This document shows positions 11,817 through 22,404 of a stretch of 64,000 bases of DNA, in pieces (positions within the stretch are counted from its first letter, which is position 1; each line of letters begins with the position of its first letter). This stretch comes from Isoetes taiwanensis. Lineage: Eukaryota > Streptophyta > Lycopodiopsida > Isoetales > Isoetaceae. The translations under genes and the position numbers were made by a program. The stretch lies in the NCBI GenBank assembly GCA_021234155.1, contig JAJEKV010000098.1, positions 1,948,611-2,012,610 of the forward strand. Direction: 5' to 3'. The notes below the pieces were generated by a model. That model saw nothing but the letters and a program-made list of their open reading frames with translations. It did no database searches and was not told the DNA's origin.

Positions 11817-13111
11817 TTTCCTGGAGCTACAACAGAGTGCAGAACACAAATACATGTGTTATGAGCTGAAGGAGAGATCTCCAATGCGTAAACCTATGTG
11901 CATGAGTCGAACATGAACCGATTATCAAAGCCTATATTATAGCCAAGCAATCCTGATATAAGACCCACAAAACCAGAAGTGTTAACCTGAGATTCCAGAG
12001 CCCATCGTCAGCGATAGGTTGATTAAAGGTATAAAAAAAGATAACCAAGCAAAGTATCATTTCTAGATGTTGTGGCGAAGTTCTCACAACTCCAAACAGC
12101 CGAAATGGCAAATTTAGAATAAAGCTTCATCTTCCTCAGATTTTGGCATGCAAAAGGGATATATTTCATGTTCAATCCCCTGTTCAGATGCCTAGGCTCG
12201 CCATTGCTACACCTTCAGTCCGGCTGAGATCCGTCTACAATGCAGGGTCATGTGTCGCCATCGCTGGGGGTCGCTGCCATCGCCCATGGTTCGCTATGGC
12301 CTTCCCTGAACTTTGGACGGCACAAAATTATTTTCAATTCAATGGACGGGTGAGATGAGTGCCTCGATGACGAAGAATATGCCAAAGAATCGTCCCTATA
12401 ATCTTTATATATGTTCAGATATGATTTAAAGCGAAAAAACTGTAGAGCTTTGTCATGTGCATCGCTTCCAACGACCGAGATGAGTGGTTGAGATTGTGGC
12501 CCAAGTCTTACGATACATTTGGCCTTAGTTTAATGACCGCAATTAATATCCAAGATTGATCCCCGCATTGTGTTGTTTTGGGTCGCTTCTATCTCCCTGC
12601 ATCCCTTCTAATCATGTCTATCTCCGGTAACTGCAAACGAAGGGCGACATCTTTCCCAGTTGGGTGGGTCATTCGACCTTTGGTTGGGGTATAGACCTTG
12701 CTAATGACCTATAGGCAACAACAAAGCATTGCCAATATTTCAAAGCCTATCAGTATATATTGAGTAAAAAAGAGCAGATAAATAAATATATGGTGAGGAA
12801 TTGAAAATAATAATTTTCACTTGTGATAAAGCAATATTGCATTCAACGGCTGAGGTGAATATGGGATAAATGGCTCAGATTGAGATCCTCGTCCTTTCAC
12901 CTTATTGGCTCTGAAAGTAATGGTTGAGATTAAAGGGACAAATCGTGATCCCCACCATTTTGATTTTGCACGGCCGAGAATAGGGGGCAAGATCAAAATC
13001 CCCGCCATTTTGTTTTTGCCTTGCCGCCATGTTCTGTGCCTTCTCTCCCCTCCTCTTTCCCTTCTGTTTCTCGATTCTCTTCCTTCATATTCTTGATCTC
13101 CGTGAGTGGCT

Positions 13112-14043
13112 ATGGCGGCAGCATTTTTGGGTAAGTTTTTGTCTACAACAGAGCAAGAGCAAGGGCGGTGGAGTAGTGACGGATTCGTGGATATGCAGAC
13201 CGGTTTACAGCTATATGGTCGGAGTAGCTATGTGGCGGGTATGCATAGAAGCGAAATACAAGGCGTTTGAATGGATCGTGGAATTCCTTTTGTTTGATTC
13301 AAGTGCGTATCTGCTGTGTTCCTAGCATTTCACAAAAAGAGGTTCTGTAATCATGCTCTATCTAATTCTTGTTATCTCTAATTCGAGCTCTTGCAAAAGA
13401 GTTGGGTAATATTTTAATTGCTTGAAGTTTTAGATTCGTGCAGGGTTAGTTGCCTGTACTATGGATACTCGCTGGGTCTTATGGTTTGCCTGGAGAGGCC
13501 GAATTTACATAATCCTGCTGCTGTAGAAAAGCATGGCATGTATGGGCTCCCACAGGTAATTTGTGAGATGCAAACAGGACCACTGCAGATAGTGAATCAA
13601 GACAAAACTTTGACATCTCCTCTTTTCCGCCATAGCTCGGTCGCTTTGAAGCTATAGCCGCCATATCTAGACCCATTTTATTACGCTATGGCTATGCTTT
13701 ACGGCAAGGCTAGGATGCTCAAGAAAGTTATGGCCATAGCTACGGTTCTTAAGAGATGAAGATTTTCACCATAAAACAGAACAAAGAAACACTCTGTTGG
13801 CGGCATCACCAAATCACCTGACAACCCTTTTCCTGATATCCGATTTCATCTGCTTCTGCTTACATTTCTTGCCTTTGTCGTAATGCAACTTTAGGTTTCT
13901 ATTTGCAAATAAGGGAGGCCGAGATATTAATGCAGGTGTTAACAGGAGCGATTAATGATCGGCCAATACCCCTATATGGAAACCGAACCAGTCGGTCGAA
14001 TCAGTGGGTGCCCCAATTGAAACTATTGATAGAAACATGGTGA
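13112..14043 (+). CDS. Unrecognised small spliced ORF (three exons, 82 aa)
   Basis: Three blocks join in phase with canonical splice sites: exon 1 at 13112-13130 (ATGGCGGCAGCA..., donor GTAAGT), exon 2 at 13434-13555 (acceptor TTTTAG, donor GTAATT), exon 3 at 13936-14043 (acceptor ATGCAG, stop TGA). The product begins MAAAFLDSCRVSCLYYGYS, continues with ERPNLHNPAAVEKHGMYGLPQ... and ends LKLLIETW. A pyrimidine-rich leader typical of plant 5' UTRs precedes the ATG. No family was recognised; it may be a captured host gene fragment or a small gene of the TIR element. Phase agreement of all three exons supports it, the short length argues for caution. Confidence 0.35.
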
Positions 14044-14318
14044 CTGACTCTCGCGACGATCAGATCCAGAAGCAGATAAGTAGAGCACTGATGATCTTGA
14101 AGACACACAGCTGATGGGCATCCGGATTGATTCCTAGGGGGAATTCGTGTAATAGTGTGTCCATGATTCACAGCATCAATTTGAACTTGGAGTTTTTCTA
14201 GTCTATTCCCATTGCTACAGTAACCATCGATTGTGATTTATTTCAATGTTTGAGATTAAGTAATAGTGCGTTTTGCTGTAAAACTTCCAATTTGAACTTC
14301 TATTAACGACGTCTTTTA

Positions 14319-14990
14319 TTGAAAAAACAACACTTGAAAATATTTTTTTTTCTAAAAATCACATGTGGATTTTATGTAAAACAATACTCGAAAACAACAC
14401 CTATTATTGAAAATCACATTTTTCTTCTTAAAACCACATATCATTTTTCAAGGAAACCAACACTTGAAAACAATATAGTTAAAAAAAAAAAAACTAGAAA
14501 ACTACGTGTAGTGTCTAGCAAAGTCGGACAAAATTCTATACGTAGTTTTTCATTGTTGTTTTTTCTGCAAAATAATAGTTCAAAACAACATGTGTATTTT
14601 TAGGTTTTATTAAGAACCATATGTATATTCTTCAAGAACCCAACACTTGAAAACAATATAGTTAAAAAGAACAACTAGAAAACTACGTGTAGTTTCTAGC
14701 AAAGTCGGACAAAATAACAGTTAAAAACAACATGTGTATTTTAGGTTCTATTAAGAACCACATGTATATTCTTCAGAAAAGCAACACTTGAAAACTACAG
14801 TTACTCTACAAAAACAACATGTAGAAACATATGTAATTCCTACGTGTAGATAATTTTGACAAAACTCTATGCGTAGACTTTTGGCAACAAAAACTACATG
14901 TATAAAAATTTTGCTAAAAACTACACGTCATTTCTAGCAAATCCGGACAAAAAACAACACGTAGTTTTTTGCCAAAAAAGACACTGAAAA
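14319..14990. repeat. Right subterminal A/C-rich repeats of the TIR element
   Basis: Units such as caacacttgaaaaca, aactacgtgtagt, ctagcaaagtcggaca and accacatgtatattctt recur with a period of about 180 bp (14459 and 14640 onward) and degenerate toward the terminus at 15023. This mirrors the T/G-rich field at the left end. Confidence 0.65.
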
Positions 14991-15029
14991 ACAATATGTG
15001 GACCCAGTTTTGGGGTGGTAGTGTCCACT

Positions 15030-15565
15030 CCAGAACAATGCTGACCTTTTCGGGGTCCATAGAGACTCTATGTAGAGTGATGCAATAGCTAAGGAACTCC
15101 ACATTATCCTACTCGAACTGACACTTCTCAAGTTTGGCATATAGCCCATGCTCACGAAGCTTCTGAAGGACCTGTCGAACATGCCTCTCATGTTCTTCGA
15201 GAGTCTTAGAATAAATAAGAATATCATCCAAATAGATGATAACAAAAGTGTCTCAGAACTCTCGAAAAACATCATTGACCATATGCTGGAATACTGCCGG
15301 AGCATTGGTAAGTCCAAACGGCATAACTGTGTACTCAAAATGGCCATACCAAGTACGAAAAGTTGTTTTCCACCCATCACCCTCCCCGATCCGAATAAGC
15401 TTGTAGGCATCCCGAAGATCAATCTTCGTAAAATAATGCGCACCTTGGAGTCGCTCCAACAACTCTGGGATCAGAGGAAGCGGATATCAATTCGGCATTG
15501 TGATTTTATTGAGGCCGTGATAATCAAAGACCTGATGCAGCAAATCATCTTTCTTTTTTATTTCG
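15030..15565 (-). pseudogene. Element A reverse transcriptase, interrupted
   Basis: The minus strand reads [60 protein letters not shown], and the catalytic box YLDDILIYS near 15235-15210, then LEKCQFE and VSIVLEW where the TIR element cuts in. Internal stops show decay. Upstream sequence toward the protease is lost at the junction with element B. Confidence 0.8.
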
Positions 15566-15659
15566 AGTTCGCCACAAGATCAAGTACTCTGCAATATCTC
15601 TATTGCGCAGCTTCCGAATGCGAGTGTATAGAATCGCCTCAGGAGTTACCTCAGAGCTA

Positions 15660-16895
15660 AGGGCATTGCTTTCTTGAGTTGGCTTACATGGAATACAGGA
15701 TGTACTCCTATTCCATCTGGAAGCTCTAACTCGTATGCTGTCTCATTGATCCTTCTTAACACTTTGAAGGGTCCAGCATATTGGGGCGTCAATTTGGGAA
15801 TCTTTCCCTTGACCAGTGGCTCCAAGGTCCCAACCTTGAGTGCCGAGGGGTAAACTATTCGTAAGAATGCATACTCACCTTCCTTGAAGGTTACCTCTTA
15901 GTCTGGCTCGATCTTGAGCCGTCTTTAAGTTTGCCCTACACTGATATATTATGGTTTGCATATCTTCCAACATATGGATAGCCGCATCAGTTCAGGACTT
16001 GGTTAGTCCCAGTATATGATCTTGGGTTTCTACCCATCGTTGCCATAAAGGGGCTCATTTTGGTTCCTGTGTGGCATGCGTTGTTGTAAGCAAACTCCAC
16101 AAATATTCCTCCCACTTTGACTGTTTTTCAAACACAAAACTTCTTAACATATCCTCTAGGATCATGTTAATTCGTTCGGTTTATCCATCGTGGTTTCCAC
16201 TACTCATATTGAGGCTTACTCCTAGCCCTTTCATGAAATCTTTCCAAAAGTGCCTCATGAATTTAGAATCTCGATCGCTTACAATTCTTCGTGGCAGAGT
16301 AGCATCACCTCGTAATGCTAAGAACTTTGCATACTTTGTCAGACAATCGACCATCACTAGCACTTGGGTGTGTTGTCGATTGGAACGTGGGAGTGCAACT
16401 ATGAAATCCATACTTATGCATTCCCACCTTTCCAAAGGTATGGGCAACGGTTGTAATAATCCTGGCATTTTGCCATGATCCGTTTTTACCGCCTGACATA
16501 CTGGGCACTGTGATACATAAGATTTTACATCTTGTTTCATACCAGACCAAAAGAATTGTCTTTTAATCAATTAACAGATGTCTTCCAATCCCCCCGATGC
16601 CCCCTTTATGGGTATTATGGAACTTCATAAAAATCTTCTTCCTAAGATTCTCTACTAAGGGAACATAAATGCGTCCCTTATAGAACCATAAATCGTCATT
16701 TCGCGCCCAGAGAGAACCTTCTCTTTTGGTTAGATCTTGATCCTTCTCATACAAATCCCTGATTTGTTGGAAGCGATCCCATTCTAGAGATGTCATTCCA
16801 TTAATGTATTTTATTCTATAAAGTGCATCTGCAACTGGGTTATCTTTCCCAGGGGTGTGTCGAATCTCAAAGTGAAATTCATGTAAGAAATCCAA
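15660..16895 (-). pseudogene. Element B integrase
   Basis: The frame 16895-16563 covers the RNase H tail (RHTPGKDNPVADAL) and the start of the zinc domain (FHNTHKGG). The frame 16570-16181 gives CPVCQAVK, the first catalytic Asp (SMDFIVALP), the second (IVSDRDSKF), and HDG followed by a stop then TERIN with the catalytic Glu. The tail YAGPFKVLRRINETAYELEL and HPVFHVSQLKKAMP lies near 15780-15670. One or two stops break an otherwise recognisable protein. Confidence 0.8.
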
Positions 16896-16899
16896 CTAG

Positions 16900-18120
16900 C
16901 CCGCTTGTCTGGGACTTATTTCTGCTTGACTTTGCAGAAATTTCAATGGTTTATGATCAGTGAACACAATAAACTTCTGTGGCTCTTTATTGGTCCCTGA
17001 CCTTAAGTAATGCCACCAAGTTTTTAAGGCATGAACTATGGCCAACAGCTCTTGTTCATATGTGGCATAGTTCTTTTCTACTGGATTTTAATTTACGACT
17101 CTCATAAGCCACAACATGCCCTTGTTAGCATTAGAACTGCTCCCAGAGCTTGTCCACATGCGTCAGTATAAACTTCAAAGGGCAAATTTAAATTCGGAAT
17201 TTTTAGAATTGGTTCACTTGAAAGTAAATCCTTGATTCGTTCAAAGGATATCTTTTGTTCTTTTCCCCACACAAAGGGTTGCCCTTTCTTAAGTAGGTCT
17301 GTAGGGAAAATAGCCACCTTTGAAAACTTGGGAATGAATTTCCTATAATAAGTGGCTAAGCCTAGAAAACTCCTTACATCGGGAACATCTATAAGTTCTG
17401 GCCATTCGCTTATGGCTCGCACTTTGTCTGGATCTGGGGCCAAACCCTTTTCTAAGACTATGTGTCCCAGGTATGCTACTTCTTGTTTTAGAAATTCACG
17501 TTTGGAAATTTTGGCATAAAGTTTGTGCTTCCGGAGCATCATCAATACCTTTTCCAAGTGTTCCAAATGCTCCTCTTTACTCCTTGAGTAAATCAGAATA
17601 TCATCCTGGAATATTTGGATAAATTTGTCTAGATACCCTTGAAAAACAGTGTTCATCAGTCGCATAAACGTGGCTGAGGCATTTGTTAATCCAAAGGGCA
17701 TGACCACAAATTCAAAATGCCTTTGGTTGGTTCGAAAGGCCGTTTTGGGTTCATCTCCTTCCTTAATGGTAATTTGATGATATCCACTTCTTAGGTCGAT
17801 CTTGGAGAAATATTTTGCTCCCACCAATCGATCCATGATGTCATTAATTCTAGGCATTGGATAGCGATCTTTAATAGTGGCTTTATTCAAAGCCCTATAA
17901 TCGATACACATGCGCATGTTCCCGTCCTTTTTTGTTTTTTGACCTCTTCTTGCTCCAGGGGGCTAAGTCTATATAGCGCCCTGGCCACTGGCTTAGTCCC
18001 TAGCTCCAAGGAGATTTCTCTCAATGGTACTCCTTCCGGGAGTTCTTCTGGGAACACATCCCTATATTTATTAAGCAAACTCTCAAGCTTGTCATCCTTG
18101 TCCATAGCATTTATTTGCAT
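16900..18120 (-). pseudogene. Element B reverse transcriptase and RNase H
   Basis: The RT frame 17917-17102 contains [44 protein letters not shown] and the active-site box FQDDILIYS near 17615, then [17 protein letters not shown] and [14 protein letters not shown]. RNase H follows after a frame break (NYATYEQELLA, FTDHKPLKFLQ). An upstream frame (18120-17887) holds the pre-RT segment FPEELPEGVP. Confidence 0.85.
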
Positions 18121-18245
18121 TGAATCTATGGGGGAGTCAAGAACATAGACAAGATATTTTTCATTAACGTTGGAATGAAAACAACGATATTAACTTGGGG
18201 GAAACTACATAAGGAGTACCCTGAAGGGTAATATCCTTCCCTCCT

Positions 18246-18475
18246 TTAGAAATAACTAACAAGTGTTTTCCAATCAATAGGAGGATTAACCATTTGAAGC
18301 CATTTGATACCCAGTACCACATCAAATCTGGTCAGTTTTGCTAAGTCAAAGCTCATTGTTTCCTCATAGTCCCCAATGGTCAAGTGCACACCAGCCACCC
18401 CGTGGCTCCAATTCCCAGCTTCAGTCTCAATTTCGTATGGTGCCACTTGAACCAATTCCATCTTTAGTTCTTGTG
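18246..18475 (-). pseudogene. Element B protease remnant lacking the catalytic motif
   Basis: Sequence such as LTIGDYEETMSFDLAKLTRFDVVLG and KWLQMVNPPIDW corresponds to the C-terminal half of a Ty3 aspartic protease. The expected Asp-Ser/Thr-Gly-Ala active-site segment is absent between the gag end and this part, so a deletion removed it. Confidence 0.65.
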
Positions 18476-19965
18476 CTAAGTCGAACTGGGCTCTCCCCGA
18501 GCTATGGTGGAGAGTTGCTTGGTTCCCCCTTCAACTTGCTTGGTTGTAGCGGCCATCGCCTTCTTGTCCTTATGGGGTTTTGGGCAATCCCTGGCCATAT
18601 GCCCCTTTGCACCGCAATTGTACCAAGCAAATGGCTTAGTGGACTTCTTTCCTGAAGAGGCATCCCCTTTGCCTTTATCATTGCTTGGAGAGTTACCTTG
18701 GGCTACTCTAGCCCTTTTATTCGACCCTCCTTGCTTATTTTCAAGTTTTTTTTGCTTCCATTCTTGGAAGCAACGAGCTTTCTTGCTCTCTTCCTCCCCT
18801 TCTTCTCTTGGAGAGCTTGCTAATGTGCGTACTAGGGACACTGCAGACTCAAAATCCCCTGGATTTACCTTTTTGATGTGTGCCCTAAGGCTACGATCTT
18901 TAAGTCCATCTTCAAAATAACTTACTTGCATCCGTGCTGACATTTCCTTGATCCTTGCAAATACACCTCTCAAAGTGTTGATGTATTGTTGTAAGGTGCC
19001 CGTTTGTCTGATGCTTTTAAGCTGGATCAGTGCATGATGTTCATCATGGTGAGGGGGGTATTCTTGCTTAAAGAATTTGCAAAAGTTTGCCCAATTATTT
19101 ATCTCTACTCCTCTATCCATGAGGATCCCCCACCAAGAAGCAGCAGCCTCTCGCAACTGAAGAGCAGCATGCAACACCCTGGCTGCATCTCCCTTCTTGG
19201 TGGCTCGAAAATAGGTCTCTAACCAGTTACGCCATTGAATGGCTTGTTCTGCTGACTCAGTGCCATAGAATTCAGGATGATCCCTCTTTTCTAGCCCCTT
19301 AACCTCCTCAAGGGATAAGTTTGCCAGGACTTCTACTCCCTCAGTGGGATTTGCATCCATCGTCCCGGCCATAGTCTCTTGAGCTTGGCTAGTCTGGTTT
19401 GCAATAGCAATTGGGTTTACATGAGAGGGGGGTGCTTGGGTTAAGACCTTTCCCCGGGCTCCCTGAGCGTGGTTAACTCGTGCTCCCTAAGCCTAGTTAG
19501 GTCCCCCATTGGCATTAGTGCCCCTTTGGCCCCTTGTCAATAATTGGGCGATGGTATCAAATAACTTCTTCTCTCTTTTTGTTGCCTCATTAGCTTGCTT
19601 GGTCATTTGGAGTTGCAAGCTCTTGAGCAATTGATTAGTATGTGCTTGCTCAATTTTTGTTTCTGCAACCTGCGCCATCAATTCAATCTAAATCCCCTTG
19701 AAAATTGAAGGGATCAGGATCCTCTAACCTTTCTGGTGTGAATGGGGATTCCTGGGCTGCAAGTTCTTCTTCTTGATCATGCATTTGCTGATTATCTAAT
19801 CCTTCCTGACGGAATTTGGAGGTGAGTTCATCTAATTCCCTTACTTCTTCTTCCGTAGGAGCAAGATCATCAAGAAGGTCTTCTCCTTCTTCTGGGATAA
19901 GGGAAGCCAGGCCCATGAGGGAATCTTCTGCCATGATTTCCCTCTCCATATCAGCCTCAAACTCA
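18476..19965 (-). pseudogene. Element B gag (broken into three frames)
   Basis: An acidic N-terminal part (MEREIMAEDSLMGL...) ends at 19683, a coiled-coil-like piece covers 19681-19493, and the capsid-like part runs 19372-18476 (QAIQWRNWLETYFRAT, AASWWGILMD, QYINTLRGVFARIKEMS). The capsid part ends in a zinc knuckle reading WYNCGAKGHMARDC, in which the first cysteine is replaced by Trp. Stops separate the three pieces. Confidence 0.75.
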
Positions 19966-19979
19966 GGCTCTGATACCAA
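19966..19979 (-). promoter_or_regulatory. Primer-binding site of element B (tRNA-iMet type)
   Basis: Minus-strand TTGGTATCAGAGCC follows the LTR end directly and matches the standard initiator-methionine tRNA primer site of plant LTR retrotransposons. Confidence 0.8.
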
Positions 19980-20448
19980 TGAAATGGATCTTGGCTTCAA
20001 GGATGCCACAAAGCGCATCAATATACACCTACCTCCTCTGCCCTCGGGATCCCTGATCCCCCCACGTGTTACAGACTTAGATTGATGTTTGCAATCAGAG
20101 ATTTGCCCAGGAATTGCTCTTGCTTACAACAGACTGCCCACTTCAAGAGAATATGGGTCTTATATACAGAGCCCCAAACTGGGATATGAAGGGATCCCCC
20201 TGAAGCCCAAGGGCCAATTTGGCCAAATCGATCCCTCTCCTGGCTTCTAGATCCCTCCTGGGATCAAATCGATCTCTGATATGGTGGATCCGGGAGGCTG
20301 CATGCACCACAGCCCAGCCCCATGGCTGTTGGCTTGCCCATCCAATCGAGCCATGCCACCTCACCTCTTAATGAGGGATTTGTTTGCATAGCTAAGGATT
20401 TTTAATTTAGTTTACCTTTGCCCCATGGATCTTATCATGTTCATAACA
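19980..20448 (-). repeat. 5' LTR of element B
   Basis: On the minus strand it begins TGTTATGAACATG and ends TTTCA directly before a primer-binding site. A TATA-like TGTATATAAGACCC lies at about 20172-20157. No partner LTR exists in the window, so the outer boundary is inferred from the TG start and the break in element A sequence. Confidence 0.65.
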
Positions 20449-21201
20449 AGGAGCAAGAGCAGAAATCGGAGATGGAGCTGGAACATCATTGAGAATATGG
20501 TCAGCATTTGGGGCATGAACTGGAGTAGAGGCAAGAGTCGAATCAACACATGGAGCAGTAACAGGAACAACAAGGATGGAATCAGGGGCCCACGATACTG
20601 CACGGAGCGAAGTCGATGTTGGTGTAGAGGCCTGAACTGTAGAAGAACTGGAACTAGAGTTAGAACCAGCAAATCAAAATGATCTAGTACGCCAATCAAT
20701 CTGTGGGTTATGTAGCTCGAGCCAGGGCAAACCCAAGACTATTGGCGCATGTGGACTAGCGAAGAGATTGAAGGAAATACTACAAGAAACTCCCTCGAAC
20801 AAAACCTGAAGAGGCGCAATACATTATGTGACTGCACCCGAGAAGATCTCCCGTCCATCAATCACTTCGACAGAACCGGGTTGCTCAACCTTGCTTCTAG
20901 GGATTGCGTGCTTACTGGCGAACACATTATCCATAAAGCAAGAATTTGCACCACAATCAAGTTGCGCCAATGCTTCCAATCTTCCAACCTCTGATTTCAA
21001 TGATATAGGGATGAAGAATGCCTTGCTGACCTTATCCGATGGAATAAACATGTCAAGAATTGTGAAAGGAGTCTGAGAAAAGGCGGCCAGCTGACGAGAG
21101 ATTCCTACTACTCGGACCGGCCCCTGAAGTTTTCCGACTGATTTGGGCACTTCACAGGGCATCCACGACCAATATGGCCAGTTCCTCCACAGTAGAGGCA
21201 A
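20449..21201 (-). pseudogene. Element A protease and linker
   Basis: Minus-strand reading gives ALAQLDCGANSCFMDNVFA, the aspartic-protease active site with Cys replacing Ser/Thr in D-S/T-G, then LGLPWLELHNPQIDWRTRSF, a segment typical of Ty3-type proteases. A Ser/Thr/Pro-rich linker follows and is cut by element B at 20448. Confidence 0.7.
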
Positions 21202-21999
21202 AGATTAGCCTCTCTCCGATGCTGCTTCTCGGCGGCAGATAAAAGTCCTCGAACTGCCTGATCAATTTGCATAGGCTCGGGTCCAGACCTGCTAGATTCT
21301 ACAGATGAGACCGGGGAGGACGTAGCTACAGGCGCTTGTGTGATTGGGAAGACCTGGCTACGTTCGAAGAGCCGGTTATCACATCGAACTGCAAATCTGA
21401 TGGCTTCTTTCAAAGTCTGAGGATCCTCCATAGACAACAACATATCTTTGACATCCTCACGTAACCCCCTTCGGAAATAATCTCGAAGTGCAACATCATC
21501 CCAGGCAGTATCTACTGCAATTTGATGAAGTTCTGATGTATATACTGAAGTTGGACGAGAGCCTTGCCTTAGATTGCAAAGTTTTGTGACTGCTGTGCGC
21601 TGATGATCGGTGTCTCCAAAGCATGCCTCGAGCTCTGCAATGAAAGAAGCAAAATCTTGCAACTATGGGGCTCCTTTCTCCAATAAAGGAGCAAACAAAC
21701 TTAGAGCTAGCCCTGTGAGGAGAGAACCAATCAGCCCAACTTGTTCCTGGGCCGTGGGATATCTATGAGGGTGGAGCTGGATCACAAGCCTGATCTAATT
21801 CAAAAAACCATGGCTTGGACCGAGTGCCATCAAACTTCTCTGGCAGACTGATCTTAGGCTCTAATAGCCTCAATCCAGAACTAGAAGCAGATTCATGTGA
21901 AGCAAGACGTTCCTTAGGCTCTTTATTGTCCAACTGCAACTGCTAGCATACCTGAACAAGTTGCTGGACCTGCTGTAATAACGTCGAAACCTCCTCCAT
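21108..21999 (-). pseudogene. Element A gag
   Basis: It starts at ATG 21999-21997 (MEEVSTLLQQVQQLV), with stops early on, then LPEKFDGTRSK near 21840, an open frame 21662-21108 with FIAELEACFGD, LRQGSRPTSVYTSEL and YFRRGLREDVKDML, and a zinc knuckle CLYCGGTGHIGRGC with all four ligands. This is a typical Ty3 capsid and nucleocapsid order. Confidence 0.75.
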
Positions 22000-22288
22000 A
22001 GATATAAACTCACCAAATACGAGCAAAAAAATGCTTAAGATCAGAGCAGACAAGAACTGGTAAGGGATTCCGGTTCAAACTGTCATGAACCTACGCGAGA
22101 ACAAGGAAAATACACGGAAAATATGCAAGAAATACGAACAAAATATGCCAAGATCGGCAAAGAATCTGATATATGAATAGGAATCAAGAGTACAATGGCC
22201 TGAAGGCAAGCAGGAACACGAGACAGATGCCTAGAAGGCTCAAGACTGGCGTTGAATCGGAATGGTTCGACAAGAAGGAGATGCCTCC

Positions 22289-22296
22289 TTATATAT
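22289..22296 (-). promoter_or_regulatory. TATA box of the element A LTR
   Basis: Minus-strand ATATATAAGG sits about 70 bp downstream of the heat-shock element and ~210 bp before the LTR end. It is conserved in the other LTR (near 1673-1682). Confidence 0.6.
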
Positions 22297-22366
22297 GTAA
22301 GCCAACGGTCAGGATTGCGCCACTCCAATGGATGAGATCATGCCAAGTGTCGCGCATGCAAGTAGG

Positions 22367-22384
22367 TTCTAGAATATTCTAGAA
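22367..22384. promoter_or_regulatory. Four-unit heat-shock element in the LTR of element A
   Basis: The 18-base sequence TTCTAGAATATTCTAGAA consists of four perfectly spaced alternating TTC/GAA units, the consensus binding site for trimeric heat-shock factors. It lies upstream of the TATA box in element orientation. The same 18 bases are intact in the other LTR at 1748-1765 although the flanking sequence has diverged. Function is inferred; the motif itself is seen directly. Confidence 0.6.
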
Positions 22385-22404
22385 CCTCCTGGAACAGCCC
22401 CGCA

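Larger units (their letters stand above)
4046..15023. mobile_element. ~11 kb terminal-inverted-repeat (CACTA-like) element
   Basis: The left end TTACTACCACCCCAAT and the inverted right end CACTACCACCCCAAAA continue into a shared GGGTCCACA; about 24 of 28 terminal bases match. Inside each end is a T/G-rich (left) or, as mirror image, A/C-rich (right) field of short repeats, the subterminal layout typical of CACTA elements. It splits the RT of element A: RT sequence ending VLEW stops at 15024 and resumes at 4045. A CTGGAGTGG near both junctions could be a 9-bp duplication, which would instead favour a Mutator-like element. No transposase reading frame was recognised, so it appears non-autonomous or degenerate. 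Confidence 0.6.
15575..20448 (-). mobile_element. Element B: second chromovirus, 3'-truncated, inside element A
   Basis: On the minus strand: LTR (20448-19980), tRNA-iMet-type primer site, gag, protease remnant, RT, RNase H, integrase and the start of a chromodomain (LRNRDIAEYL near 15610-15580), after which element A's RT begins abruptly. The rest of the chromodomain and the 3' LTR are missing, so a deletion removed them together with part of element A. Reading frames are longer than in element A, suggesting a younger insertion. Confidence 0.8.
1473..22404 (-). mobile_element. Element A: nested Ty3-type chromovirus LTR retrotransposon
   Basis: Two similar LTRs in the same orientation (1473-1786 and 22081-22404) bracket a decayed minus-strand polyprotein in the order gag (21999-21108), protease (21201-20449), RT (15565-15030), RNase H/integrase/chromodomain (4045-1920). 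The order and the C-terminal chromodomain place it among chromoviruses. It is interrupted by element B (15575-20448) and by an ~11 kb terminal-inverted-repeat element (4046-15023). Many stops and frameshifts make it inactive. The 5-bp flanks (taatg on the left, taggg on the right) are not a clean target duplication, so the insertion is old or its ends have changed. Confidence 0.85.
22081..22404 (-). repeat. 5' LTR of element A
   Basis: Partner of the LTR at 1473-1786; TG...CA termini are visible. In element orientation the promoter order from the upstream end is heat-shock-like palindrome (22384-22367), then ~70 bp, then a TATA box (22296-22289). Gag begins 82 bp beyond the LTR at 21999. The bases just inside the LTR do not read as a standard TGG-type tRNA primer site, so the priming mode is unclear. 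Confidence 0.85.
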
